Below the pieces are notes generated by a model. The model did not search any database. It saw nothing but the letters and a program-made list of their open reading frames with translations, and had not been told where the DNA came from. Both the position numbers and the translations under genes were made by a program. Of a stretch of DNA of 64,000 bases, positions 34,268 through 42,901 are shown one piece after another (the stretch's first letter is position 1; every line of letters starts with the position of its first letter). The stretch lies in the NCBI RefSeq assembly GCF_964036635.1, contig NZ_OZ038524.1, positions 1,412,001 to 1,476,000 on the forward strand. Reading direction: 5' to 3'. This DNA is from Tenacibaculum dicentrarchi (lineage in GTDB: Bacteria > Bacteroidota > Bacteroidia > Flavobacteriales > Flavobacteriaceae).

Positions 34268-35076
34268 AAAAAATCGTTTATATCTTGTTTTTAGTACTTT
34301 TTTGTTTAAAAATACAGGCGCAAAAACAACAAATACCTCGAAAATTTTTATACGGAAGCGTGAACGATAAAATTACCACTATTTATAATGCGCACATCAT
34401 CAATTTAACCACAAAACAAGGAACTTTTAGCAATCAATCGGGGGAGTTTAGAATTTTAGCTAAAGTAAATGATTCTTTAAAAATATCGTTTGTTGGCTAT
34501 AAATCAATCCATATTAAAGTGAAAACAAATCATTTCGGGATTCAAAAAAACAGCTTTAAACTACATAAACAAGCCTATGAACTAGATGAAATAACACTTA
34601 AAAAAAATGATTTGCTAGGCTTTTTATCCTCCGATATTAAAAATATAAAAACAACAGCTCAAATAAATGCGACAACATTAAACCTGCCTTATGCGGGCTC
34701 TAAACAACTAACACCCGCCGAAAGAACGCTGCAAACAGCTATGGGAGGAAGTAAGCCTTTTACCTTTGGTTTGGCGAATGTAATTTCGTTAGACTACATT
34801 ATAAACACCGCTTCTGGCAGAATAAAAAAGCTTAAAAAACTAAAAGCCATCGAAAGTTTAGAGGTAAAAGTAAATAAGATAAAAAACAACTATTCGGCGG
34901 CTATTGTACAAGAATACAAGATAAAAAAAACAGACATTTATAAATTTATTTATTATTGTACTTCGGATGAAAAATTTGAAGAAACCTATCACGCTGGCGA
35001 AATAAATATGATTTTATTTTTAAAAAAGAAGGCCGAAAAATTTAAAAAATTAAACTTAAACGATTACAAAGAGTAA
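34264..35076 (+). CDS. Exported protein with carboxypeptidase-like regulatory domain (paralogue 2)
   Basis: A 270-residue tandem paralogue of the preceding gene. Signal peptide at 1-19 (FCLKIQAQ), then the same CarboxypepD_reg domain with NAHIINLTTKQGTFSN and LKISFVGYKSIHIKV, and a divergent C-terminal region. At DNA level the first ~240 bases of the mature part are almost identical to paralogue 1, including a 45-base exact match, while the second halves differ, which points to a tandem duplication with later gene conversion or selection. The pair and DUF6702 downstream probably form one transcript. Confidence 0.8.
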   Translation: MKKIVYILFLVLFCLKIQAQKQQIPRKFLYGSVNDKITTIYNAHIINLTTKQGTFSNQSGEFRILAKVNDSLKISFVGYKSIHIKVKTNHFGIQKNSFKLHKQAYELDEITLKKNDLLGFLSSDIKNIKTTAQINATTLNLPYAGSKQLTPAERTLQTAMGGSKPFTFGLANVISLDYIINTASGRIKKLKKLKAIESLEVKVNKIKNNYSAAIVQEYKIKKTDIYKFIYYCTSDEKFEETYHAGEINMILFLKKKAEKFKKLNLNDYKE

Positions 35077-35138
35077 AAAAGAGTAATTTGGCGCATTTAT
35101 CAGTATAAAAACATCAAAAAATAAACTTAAAAAGATAC

Positions 35139-35642
35139 ATGAATAAAAATATCATAAAAATAAGCCTGCTTTTTTTTATCCTTCCACTACTCGCTTTTAG
35201 CCTTCATAAATACTATATTTCATTAACTGAAATTAGCTATCAAGAAGAAACAAAATCAGTACAAATGATTATGAATGTTTTTATGGACGACATAGAAACA
35301 GCTATAAACAAAGATTATAATGTCGATTTACAATTAACATCAAACAATGAGTTAAAAAATGTTGACTCGCTTTTTGTTAACTATTTAACAAAAAATTTTA
35401 AGATTAAAATTAACAAAAAACAGGTTACTTATAATTTTATTGGTAAAGAATACGATGGTGATATTGTATATTTTTATTTAGAAACAGAACATATAACAAG
35501 TATAAATACTATTGAAATAGAAAATAACATGTTAGTTAAGTATTTTCCTGAACAACAAAATTTAATAAAAGCTTCTGTAAAAAAAGAACGTAAAAGTTTA
35601 TTTTTAGATAAAAAAAACAATAAAGGCTTATTAAAATTTTAA
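35139..35642 (+). CDS. DUF6702 family exported protein
   Basis: A 167-residue protein with signal sequence (LLFFILPLLAFSLHKYYI) and the DUF6702 pattern: HKYYISLTEISYQEETKSVQM, IMNVFMDDIETAINK, LTKNFKIKINKKQV, FIGKEYDGDIVYFYLE. In Flavobacteriaceae these genes commonly sit directly before an M1 metallopeptidase, as here. Its function is not established. Confidence 0.85.
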   Translation: MNKNIIKISLLFFILPLLAFSLHKYYISLTEISYQEETKSVQMIMNVFMDDIETAINKDYNVDLQLTSNNELKNVDSLFVNYLTKNFKIKINKKQVTYNFIGKEYDGDIVYFYLETEHITSINTIEIENNMLVKYFPEQQNLIKASVKKERKSLFLDKKNNKGLLKF

Positions 35643-35856
35643 GATTATTTTTAGTATTTGACTTAAATTTAGTTATTTATAGCTTGATTTTAATAATCTA
35701 AATATTTTATACGGATAAAAAACAAATAATCATCTTTTATATACAAATTAAACAGGCTATAAAAGGTTTGTTAAAGTTTTAAAACTAATTTTCCTACTAC
35801 TCAAATTTCAGTAACTTACCGCGATAATTTAAAATTTAATAATTTAAAAAAAGAAA

Positions 35857-38082
35857 ATGAAAAAATATTCTACACTACTATTTTCAGCTCTTTTTGTATC
35901 TGCATCACTATTTGCACAAACAACAAATAAAGAGCCTCAAAAAGGTCATATTGATCAGAACAAATTTCGTCAATTAAAAAACGTATTAGCTACACCAAAC
36001 GACCAACACACAGCATCAGGAGCTCCTGGACATCAATATACCCAGCAAAAAGTTGACTATGTAATGAACTTACATTTAGACGAAGCTGCTAATAAATTAT
36101 ATGGCGATCAAACAATTACCTACCATAACAATTCTAAAGATAATTTAGACTATTTATGGGTGCAATTAGATCAAAATATGCGTGCTCCAGATTCTAAAAG
36201 TCCGCTTTCGGAGTCTAAAAGAGCAAGTATTTTTCAAACTCCTGAAAAATTTGTAGCAAAAAACTTAGAAATTTCTAAAGATTTTGGATTCAAAATAGAA
36301 GAAGTAAAAAATGAAAATGGCAATGATTTATCATACACTATTAATCGTACAATGATGCGTATTAATTTACCAAAAGCATTAAAATCGGGCGAAGTTTTTA
36401 CTTTTAAAATAAAATGGAACTACCTAATTAATAATTCTGTTGATGACGGTGGGCGTTCTGGTTTTGAATTATTTCCTGACGGAAACAAAAACTATACTAT
36501 TGCGCAATTTTTTCCTCGTTTAGCGGTTTATGACAACGTTGAAGGTTGGCAAAACATGCAATTTTGGGGCCGTAGTGAATGGGCACTAGAATTTGGCGAT
36601 TACGACGTTAAATTAACCGTTCCTGCCGATCATATTGTAGATGCTACTGGTCAATTACAAAATGAAAAAGAGGTGCTAACCAAAGAACAACGTAAGCGTT
36701 TTACAAAGGCTAGAAAATCGTATAAAAACCCTGTTTTTATTGTTACCCAAAAAGAAGCGGAAGCAAACGAAAAAGGAAGATCTACCAAAACAAAAACATG
36801 GCACTTTAAGGCAAATAACGTACGTGATTACGCTTTTGCTTCTTCAAGAAAATATATTTGGGATGCCATGGCTGTAAAAATAAATGGTAAAAATATTATG
36901 GCGGTTTCTTTGTATCCAAAAGAAGGAAACCCTTTATGGGAGCAACATTCAACAAGAGTTGTGGCCAATACTTTAGAAGAGTATTCTAAAATGACTTTTG
37001 ATTATCCGTATTCAAAAGCAATTTCTGTTCATGCAAAAAAACAAGGAATGGAATACCCGATGATTTGTTTTAACTACGGACGTCCTAATGCCGACGGAAC
37101 CTATTCTGATAGAGTTAAAAACGGAATGATTGGTGTTATTACCCACGAAGTTGGGCATAACTTTTTCCCGATGATTGTAAATTCTGATGAACGTCAATGG
37201 ACTTGGATGGACGAAGGTTTAAATTCTTTTGTTGAAACCTTAGCCGAATTAGACTACGACCCAAACTTCAATACGGGTAATTTACCCAAAGACATTGTGC
37301 GTTATATGAGTTTAGATCAAAGCAGATTATCGCCAATTATGTCGCAGGGTGATTACGTAAAAAACTTCGGTCCAAACGCTTATACAAAGCCTGCCGCTGG
37401 TTTATATATGTTACGTCATACCATTATGGGACCTGAATTATTTGATTATGCTTTTAGAACCTACGCTAAAAGATGGATGTTTAAACACCCTACGCCTGCT
37501 GATTTCTTTAGAACTATGGAAGACGCTTCTGGTATGGATTTAGACTGGTTTTGGAGAGGTTGGTTTTATTCAACAGATTATACTGATATTGCAATAAAAG
37601 AAGTAAAATCGTTGTTTTTATCAAACAAACCAAACGAAAAAACGAAAAAACTACAAGAAAAATATCCTTCTTACTTTGCAGGCTTAGGTAAATTAGTTTT
37701 TTTAACTACCGATAAAAAAACTGCAAATTCATCGGAAGTAGAAAACTATATTAATAGTTTATCTGCCGATAAAAAAGCACGTTTAAAAGCATTACCAAAG
37801 TATATGTATCAGGTTGAATTTGAAAAGCCAGGAGGTTTACCAATGCCAATTATTATCGAATTAACATACGCTGATGGCAGTAAAAAAAGAGAAACTTTTC
37901 CTGCTCAAATTTGGATGAATAATGATCAAAAAGCATTCCGTGTTTTTTCTTCGGATAAAGAAATAAAAAGCTTTGTAATAGATCCTGATTTAGAGACTGC
38001 TGATATTGACACTACAAATAACAGCTGGCCTAAGAAAAAAACAAGTAAATTTAACCGCTTTAAAAATAAGGCTAAAAAATAA
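35857..38082 (+). CDS. M1 family zinc metallopeptidase, exported
   Basis: A 741-residue periplasmic or outer-surface aminopeptidase-like enzyme. Signal peptide MKKYSTLLFSALFVSASLFAQ; N-terminal beta domain to ~330; catalytic domain with the zinc motif HEVGH (H430, E431, H434) and the third ligand E453 in WTWMDEGLNSFVE. The GxMEN-type exopeptidase motif appears as GMEYPMICF. The last ~120 residues are a Lys-rich helical tail. Length and architecture fit the Bacteroidota M1 group found beside DUF6702. Terminator at 38114-38140. Confidence 0.92.
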   Translation: MKKYSTLLFSALFVSASLFAQTTNKEPQKGHIDQNKFRQLKNVLATPNDQHTASGAPGHQYTQQKVDYVMNLHLDEAANKLYGDQTITYHNNSKDNLDYLWVQLDQNMRAPDSKSPLSESKRASIFQTPEKFVAKNLEISKDFGFKIEEVKNENGNDLSYTINRTMMRINLPKALKSGEVFTFKIKWNYLINNSVDDGGRSGFELFPDGNKNYTIAQFFPRLAVYDNVEGWQNMQFWGRSEWALEFGDYDVKLTVPADHIVDATGQLQNEKEVLTKEQRKRFTKARKSYKNPVFIVTQKEAEANEKGRSTKTKTWHFKANNVRDYAFASSRKYIWDAMAVKINGKNIMAVSLYPKEGNPLWEQHSTRVVANTLEEYSKMTFDYPYSKAISVHAKKQGMEYPMICFNYGRPNADGTYSDRVKNGMIGVITHEVGHNFFPMIVNSDERQWTWMDEGLNSFVETLAELDYDPNFNTGNLPKDIVRYMSLDQSRLSPIMSQGDYVKNFGPNAYTKPAAGLYMLRHTIMGPELFDYAFRTYAKRWMFKHPTPADFFRTMEDASGMDLDWFWRGWFYSTDYTDIAIKEVKSLFLSNKPNEKTKKLQEKYPSYFAGLGKLVFLTTDKKTANSSEVENYINSLSADKKARLKALPKYMYQVEFEKPGGLPMPIIIELTYADGSKKRETFPAQIWMNNDQKAFRVFSSDKEIKSFVIDPDLETADIDTTNNSWPKKKTSKFNRFKNKAKK

Positions 38083-38113
38083 TTTTGATATTTTTCTTAA
38101 ATATTATAAAATT

Positions 38114-38140
38114 AAAAACCCGCTTTTAAAGCGGGTTTTT
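38114..38140. terminator. Bidirectional terminator after the M1 peptidase
   Basis: AAAAACCCGCTTT (38114-38126) pairs with TAAAGCGGGTTTTT (38127-38140). Serves also the convergent DUF4440-like gene. Confidence 0.88.
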
Positions 38141-38162
38141 AATTTTATAAATAGCTAATTTA

Positions 38163-38597
38163 TTAACAAGAAGTATCTGCTATAATTTTCCATTGATTTT
38201 TTATCTTCTTAAAAATAATCATAAAAACACCCTTGGCATTCCCTACTTTTCGGGTTAAATGGTATTCGCCCATTACAAAATAAGCACCGTTGGCTATTTT
38301 TGAAATATCATTTACTTTAAATTTTAAAACTCCTGAATGCGCTTTTGTTGGATAGCCTTTTTTATAGTTCGATAGGGTTTTGTTCCACCCATAAGTAAGC
38401 CCGTTACTGCCGTAAAATTTTAGAGAATCACTTTTCCAATAACCCTGCATATAGCCTTCTAAATTATGGTTTGACCAAGCGGTTTCTTGGGCTTTCATAA
38501 CGGCTAAAATTGCTTTTTTTTCTACTTTTTCTGACACTTCCTTTTTACAAGAAAAACTAATCAGTAATAACAGTGTTGCTATAAGTACTTTTTTCAT
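38163..38597 (-). CDS. NTF2/DUF4440-like lipoprotein
   Basis: A 144-residue lipoprotein: signal MKKVLIATLLLLISFSC with lipobox cysteine at 17. The mature part matches the NTF2-like DUF4440 fold: ILAVMKAQETAWSNHNLEGYMQGYWKSDSLKFYG, then VMGEYHLTRK and FKKIKNQWKIIADTSC. DUF4440 proteins bind or convert small ligands, but no activity can be assigned. Starts one base before the MoxR gene stop, so the two are cotranscribed. Confidence 0.82.
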   Translation of the reverse strand: MKKVLIATLLLLISFSCKKEVSEKVEKKAILAVMKAQETAWSNHNLEGYMQGYWKSDSLKFYGSNGLTYGWNKTLSNYKKGYPTKAHSGVLKFKVNDISKIANGAYFVMGEYHLTRKVGNAKGVFMIIFKKIKNQWKIIADTSC

Positions 38598-38598
38598 C

Positions 38599-39552
38599 TT
38601 AAAATAATGATTTTATAATTTGTTCAATAGTAATTCCTTCGGCTTCGGCTTTGTAATTTTTAACAATTCTGTGCGATAATATTGGTACTGAAACTGCTTG
38701 AACATCTTCAATATCGGGCGAAAACTTACCTTTTATAGCTGCGTATGCTTTAGCGGCTAATATTAAATTTTGTGAAGCTCTTGGTCCTGCTCCCCAATCG
38801 ATATATTTTTTAACTAATGGCATTGCTTTTTCCGATTTCGGGCGTGTTTTAGCCACCAAACCAACGGCATATTCAATAACATTATCGGCTACTGGAATTT
38901 TTCGAATTAAGTGTTGCATTTCAATAATTTCTTGAGAAGAAAGAATCGAATTTACGGTTGGTTTATTTGTTGATGTGGTATTTTTTACCACCTGAACCTC
39001 TTCTTCAAATGTAGGATATTCTAAATGAATAGAAAACATAAACCTATCTAGTTGGGCTTCTGGCAACGGGTATGTTCCTTCTTGCTCTATCGGGTTTTGG
39101 GTGGCTAACACAAAAAATGGCAGGTCTAATTTATAGTGATTTCCAGAAATAGTTACTGATTTTTCTTGCATTGCCTCTAATAAAGCTGCTTGAGTTTTAG
39201 GCGGTGTACGGTTAATTTCATCAGCTAAAATAATATTAGAAAAAATAGGTCCTTTTATAAATTTAAACTGACGGTTTTCATCTAAAATTTCGCTTCCTAA
39301 AATATCCGAAGGCATTAAATCGGGTGTAAACTGAATACGACTAAACTGTAAACCCAATACTTCCGATATGGTATTTACTAACAGTGTTTTTGCCAATCCT
39401 GGCACACCTATTAAAAGAGAATGACCTCCACAAAAAACAGATAATAGCGTATAATCAACAGCGGTTTGCTGCCCAACGATAACCTTACCTATTTCTTGTT
39501 GTAATTGACTGAATTTTTTAACTAAATTATTTACAGCGGCTACATCTGACAT
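38599..39552 (-). CDS. MoxR-type AAA+ ATPase
   Basis: A 317-residue AAA+ chaperone-like ATPase. Walker A GVPGLAKT (about 46-53), Walker B LADEINRTPPKTQAALLEAMQE, sensor 1 ATQNPIEQEGTYPLPEAQLDRF (MoxR hallmark), and sensor 2 WGAGPRASQNLI. MoxR proteins help assemble or activate partner proteins, often VWA-domain proteins of Bat operons; no Bat genes are adjacent. It is followed by the NTF2-like lipoprotein gene. Confidence 0.93.
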   Translation of the reverse strand: MSDVAAVNNLVKKFSQLQQEIGKVIVGQQTAVDYTLLSVFCGGHSLLIGVPGLAKTLLVNTISEVLGLQFSRIQFTPDLMPSDILGSEILDENRQFKFIKGPIFSNIILADEINRTPPKTQAALLEAMQEKSVTISGNHYKLDLPFFVLATQNPIEQEGTYPLPEAQLDRFMFSIHLEYPTFEEEVQVVKNTTSTNKPTVNSILSSQEIIEMQHLIRKIPVADNVIEYAVGLVAKTRPKSEKAMPLVKKYIDWGAGPRASQNLILAAKAYAAIKGKFSPDIEDVQAVSVPILSHRIVKNYKAEAEGITIEQIIKSLF

Positions 39553-39607
39553 AGAATAAATTTTTAATTTACGTATTTCAAAAATAGTGTTTTAGAAACT
39601 ATTAAAA

Positions 39608-39640
39608 AACAAGAATCCCGCTAAAGGCGGGATTCTTGTT
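39608..39640 (-). terminator. Terminator after the surA-like gene
   Basis: AACAAGAATCCCGC (39608-39621) and GCGGGATTCTTGTT (39627-39640) form a perfect 14-bp stem with a 5-base loop; T-run on the minus strand. Confidence 0.88.
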
Positions 39641-39659
39641 TTACTAAAATTAATAGGGA

Positions 39660-41039
39660 TTATTTATGTTCTTTTTTCCAATCTTTTTTAAAGACACACT
39701 TTTTATAATCACCTGATAATTTGATATAGGTTTCTTGTATTTTTTCTTTAGACCACTTGGTAATTTTTTCTTCTTTTTTCTTCGCCAAGGCAAATTCTTG
39801 TAGTTTTACATAGTCATCTACTAGATTTGCTTTATGTGTTTGTGTTTTTGTTTTTAATAAAATCACTTTATACATTTTTTTACCCTCACGAGTTTCATCA
39901 TAATGAATATCTGATAAATCTCCTTGATTAAGCTCGCTAATTCTACCAAATAATTCTGGTGCCATTCTAGTTAATTCAAAAGTAGTTTCTTGTGTATATG
40001 GATTAATTAATAACCCGCCATTGTTTTTAGTTTCTTCTTCTTCTGAATATTTTTTCACAGCATCTTCAAAAGTTATTTTCTTTTCTTTAATATCTTTTAC
40101 AATATTTTGAATAGCTTGTTTTGTTTCTTTTAATTTTTCATCAGCAATTTCTGGCTGTAGTAATATATGAGAAACCTCACGTCCGTTACCTCTTATTTTA
40201 TTTAGTAAAATAATATGATATCCAAAAGGTGATTTAAAAGGTGCTGATATTTGTCCTTCTTCTAATGAAAAAGCTACTTCTTTAAATTCTTTTACAAAGT
40301 TAGTTTCTTTGGTAATAACCCCCATGTTTCCGCTGTTTTGAGCAGCACTTGGGTCTTCAGAATTTATAATTGCTTTTAATTTAAAACTAGCACCGTTTTC
40401 AACTTGCTTTTTAATTTCATTAAGCTTATTAATAACGCGTTCTATTTCTTGCGGTGTTGGTTCTGCATTTAAAACTAATTGCGCTATGGATACTTGCGCA
40501 GGAATTTCTGGCAATTCATTTTTATCATTTAATCCTTTAAAATAAACACGTATTTCTTCTGGAGTTACATCTACTTTTTCAGTAATCTTTAACTGCTCCT
40601 TTTCAATAAGAATATTTTCTTTTTGTACCCTAGCTAATTCTTTTTTAAGGTCTTCTATATCGTTAAAACCATAGGCTTTAATTACCTTTTCTTCACTTCC
40701 GTATTGGTTGGTAAAATAAGAAATACTTCGGGCTACTTTACTATCAACATCTGATTGAGCAACGACAACACTATCAATAACTCCATGGTGAGCTAATAAT
40801 TTTTGTTGCATTAATTCCTCTAACATTTCACAGTTAGAAATTTTTATCTTCCCTTCACTTCTAACCTCAACTTCTTGTTTAAATTTATCAATATCAGAAT
40901 CTAAAACAATGTTTTTACCAACAACGACAGCCACACCATCAACTTTGTTTTGTTGTGCATTTACAGTTCCTAAACCTACCAAGAAAAAGGTAAATAATAG
41001 ACTAGTATTCTTTAAAGTTTTTATTTTGAATTGCATCAT
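39660..41039 (-). CDS. SurA-type periplasmic peptidylprolyl isomerase
   Basis: A 459-residue protein with a signal peptide (to NAQQNK), an N-terminal SurA chaperone region (DGVAVVVGKNIVLDSDIDKFK) and two parvulin (PpiC) rotamase domains at roughly 175-285 and 288-395 (VSHILLQPE marks the second; FKSPFGYHIILLNK ends the first). SurA escorts outer-membrane proteins through the periplasm. The start overlaps the upstream SurA-N-like lipoprotein gene by 38 bases, so the two are translationally coupled. Confidence 0.92.
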   Translation of the reverse strand: MMQFKIKTLKNTSLLFTFFLVGLGTVNAQQNKVDGVAVVVGKNIVLDSDIDKFKQEVEVRSEGKIKISNCEMLEELMQQKLLAHHGVIDSVVVAQSDVDSKVARSISYFTNQYGSEEKVIKAYGFNDIEDLKKELARVQKENILIEKEQLKITEKVDVTPEEIRVYFKGLNDKNELPEIPAQVSIAQLVLNAEPTPQEIERVINKLNEIKKQVENGASFKLKAIINSEDPSAAQNSGNMGVITKETNFVKEFKEVAFSLEEGQISAPFKSPFGYHIILLNKIRGNGREVSHILLQPEIADEKLKETKQAIQNIVKDIKEKKITFEDAVKKYSEEEETKNNGGLLINPYTQETTFELTRMAPELFGRISELNQGDLSDIHYDETREGKKMYKVILLKTKTQTHKANLVDDYVKLQEFALAKKKEEKITKWSKEKIQETYIKLSGDYKKCVFKKDWKKEHK

Positions 41040-41889
41040 TTATCAAGGTTTTTTCTATCTCTCTAATTAATTCTAATTTTCTTTTGTGTAAAATTATTTG
41101 CTTAATCCTAGGACTTACAAATATTAAAGGGGCACTCGCATTTTTTGGCAACCTCTTTTTTACAGCCACCAAATATACTCCTAAACTATCTTCTTTTTGT
41201 ATGTATTTTGAAATTTTTAACAAACTTTGCTTAGTTTGCAACTGAAAAGGAGGTATTATTTTAGGTAAATATGAAAAAGGCACCCACGTTGAGTCTTGTA
41301 ATCGATATGATTTAAAGTTTAACAAATAACGCTCTAATTCTTCTCGGTCTGCTTGTTTTGATGATTTAAAATTTTTAATAACTTCTGATTTATCTAAAAA
41401 ATCTTTTCCGAAGTTAATATATTCAAACTGTAAAATTTCTTCATCTAATTTAAAATTATCTTTATTTTTATAATAGTACGATTCTATTTCATTCATAGCT
41501 ACAACAGTATCTAACTGTTGTTTTATTAAACGCTCTTTATATCCATTTATATATAGGCTATTTTTATAATTATGAACTAAAATGGCTATTTTTTTACTAT
41601 TTAGTTCCGATATATTTTCTTCTGCCTTAGCGAGTAATAGTTGTTCTTTTGCCCATGAATAAATAAACCCTCGTGCCATAACAACACTATCTTTAGGGTT
41701 TATATCTTTTGGTAATAACTCTTCAATATCTTTTTTATAAATATTTTTATTGTAAACCGTTGCTATAGGTTTATACTCTTGTGATGCCTTTTTTGTTTTT
41801 AAACTAATAAAATCACAAGAAACAATAAATAAAGCTATAAAAAAAAATAGCATTATTTTTTTACTGATTATATATTTTTTAAAACTCAC
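41002..41889 (-). CDS. SurA-N-like periplasmic lipoprotein (chaperone partner)
   Basis: A 295-residue lipoprotein (signal MLFFFIALFIVSC; lipobox cysteine near residue 25). The mature part resembles the SurA N-terminal chaperone arm: IATVYNKNIYKKDIEELLP, GFIYSWAKEQLLLAKAEENI, IESYYYKNKDNFKLDEEILQFEYINFG, and ends with ISPRIKQIILHKRKLELIREIEKTL. No catalytic parvulin domain is complete. It is probably a membrane-bound chaperone acting with the overlapping SurA gene in outer-membrane protein assembly; this is inferred from fold and context. Confidence 0.75.
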   Translation of the reverse strand: MSFKKYIISKKIMLFFFIALFIVSCDFISLKTKKASQEYKPIATVYNKNIYKKDIEELLPKDINPKDSVVMARGFIYSWAKEQLLLAKAEENISELNSKKIAILVHNYKNSLYINGYKERLIKQQLDTVVAMNEIESYYYKNKDNFKLDEEILQFEYINFGKDFLDKSEVIKNFKSSKQADREELERYLLNFKSYRLQDSTWVPFSYLPKIIPPFQLQTKQSLLKISKYIQKEDSLGVYLVAVKKRLPKNASAPLIFVSPRIKQIILHKRKLELIREIEKTLINDAIQNKNFKEY

Positions 41890-41974
41890 TTAAATACACT
41901 TACTTTTATTTTTACTTATTTTACGATTTGCAACAATTTATTGCCTTAAATTCTTAAACGCTTATTTTTTTATA

Positions 41975-42256
41975 TTATAATGAAATTATACCTTTAATTA
42001 TGTCTGCTTTTTTATAATAAGCTATTACCTCTTCGGCACTTTCAACATTTAAAAAAATAGAAAGACTGTTATACTTACCTGTCTTTGACTGTTTCGTTTT
42101 AATTACTGCACCGCCTTTATTAAATACTTCTTTTACTTCTTCAGCCTGATTTTCATCTGTAGGTACAATAAATTTGAATAAATATTTATTCGGAAATGTT
42201 GTTGTGTCTTCTAATTGTCCTTTCAATTTAATATAGAATGCTTCTCTATCTGACAT
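41975..42256 (-). CDS. DUF493 (YbeD-like) family protein
   Basis: A 93-residue cytosolic protein matching DUF493: FPNKYLFKFIVPTDENQAEEVKEVF, VIKTKQSKTGKYNSLSIFLNVESAEEVIAYYKKADIIKGI. YbeD has an ACT-like fold; in enterobacteria it lies near lipoate genes, but lipA here is at the far end of the window. Function unproven. Divergent from the ATPase gene at 42368. Confidence 0.88.
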   Translation of the reverse strand: MSDREAFYIKLKGQLEDTTTFPNKYLFKFIVPTDENQAEEVKEVFNKGGAVIKTKQSKTGKYNSLSIFLNVESAEEVIAYYKKADIIKGIISL

Positions 42257-42355
42257 AATACTTAACTTTTATAGTTTTTAAAATTAATTTTTCATCATTT
42301 AAAAATGATATGGCACAAAATTACACTATTTATTACATTTATAAATTGAAACTTA

Positions 42356-42363
42356 TATTTTTG
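42356..42363 (+). promoter_or_regulatory. -7 box implying a leaderless start for the NadR-like ATPase gene
   Basis: TATTTTTG matches TAnnTTTG and ends only 4 bases before the ATG at 42368, so transcription would begin at or next to the start codon. Confidence 0.4.
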
Positions 42364-42367
42364 CACC

Positions 42368-42898
42368 ATGCAACAAAAAATAGTTTTAATAGGTGGTCCT
42401 GGTACAGGCAAGTCTTCAATTTTAAACGAGTTTATAAATCTCGGTTATAATTGTATGCCTGAAATTTCGAGAGAAGTAACGCTAAGGGCCAAAAAAGAAG
42501 GAATAGAGCAATTGTTTTTAGAACAACCTTTGCTTTTTAGTGAAATGCTACTACAAGGTAGAGAACAACAATATTTAGATGCTGAAAAGAATGATGCAGA
42601 TGTCATTTTTTTTGACAGAGGAATACCAGATGTGCATGCGTACATGAATTATTTAGGAAGTGAATATCCGCCTATTTTCAAACAAAAAAGTGGTCAGTAT
42701 TTATATACTAAAGTATTTATGTGCCCACCATGGAAAAGTATTTATAAATCTGATAATGAAAGATATGAAACCTTTGAACAAGCAGTCGAGATTGATGAAT
42801 TTTTAAAAAAATCATACCTAGAAATTGGTTATGAAATTATAACTGTTCCTTTTGGAACTGTAAAAGAACGCTGCGATTTTATTTTACAATCGATTTAA
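42368..42898 (+). CDS. AAA_28-type (NadR-like) ATP-binding protein
   Basis: A 176-residue P-loop protein: Walker A GGPGTGKS (residues 9-16), acidic motif VIFFDRGIPDVHAYM, and the lid region MCPPWKSIYKSDNERYETFEQA, all shared with the AAA_28 group that resembles NadR and kinases. A nucleotide or nucleoside kinase activity is possible but substrate is not known. Three bases separate it from recQ, so they form an operon. Confidence 0.85.
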   Translation: MQQKIVLIGGPGTGKSSILNEFINLGYNCMPEISREVTLRAKKEGIEQLFLEQPLLFSEMLLQGREQQYLDAEKNDADVIFFDRGIPDVHAYMNYLGSEYPPIFKQKSGQYLYTKVFMCPPWKSIYKSDNERYETFEQAVEIDEFLKKSYLEIGYEIITVPFGTVKERCDFILQSI

Positions 42899-42901
42899 AA
42901 A

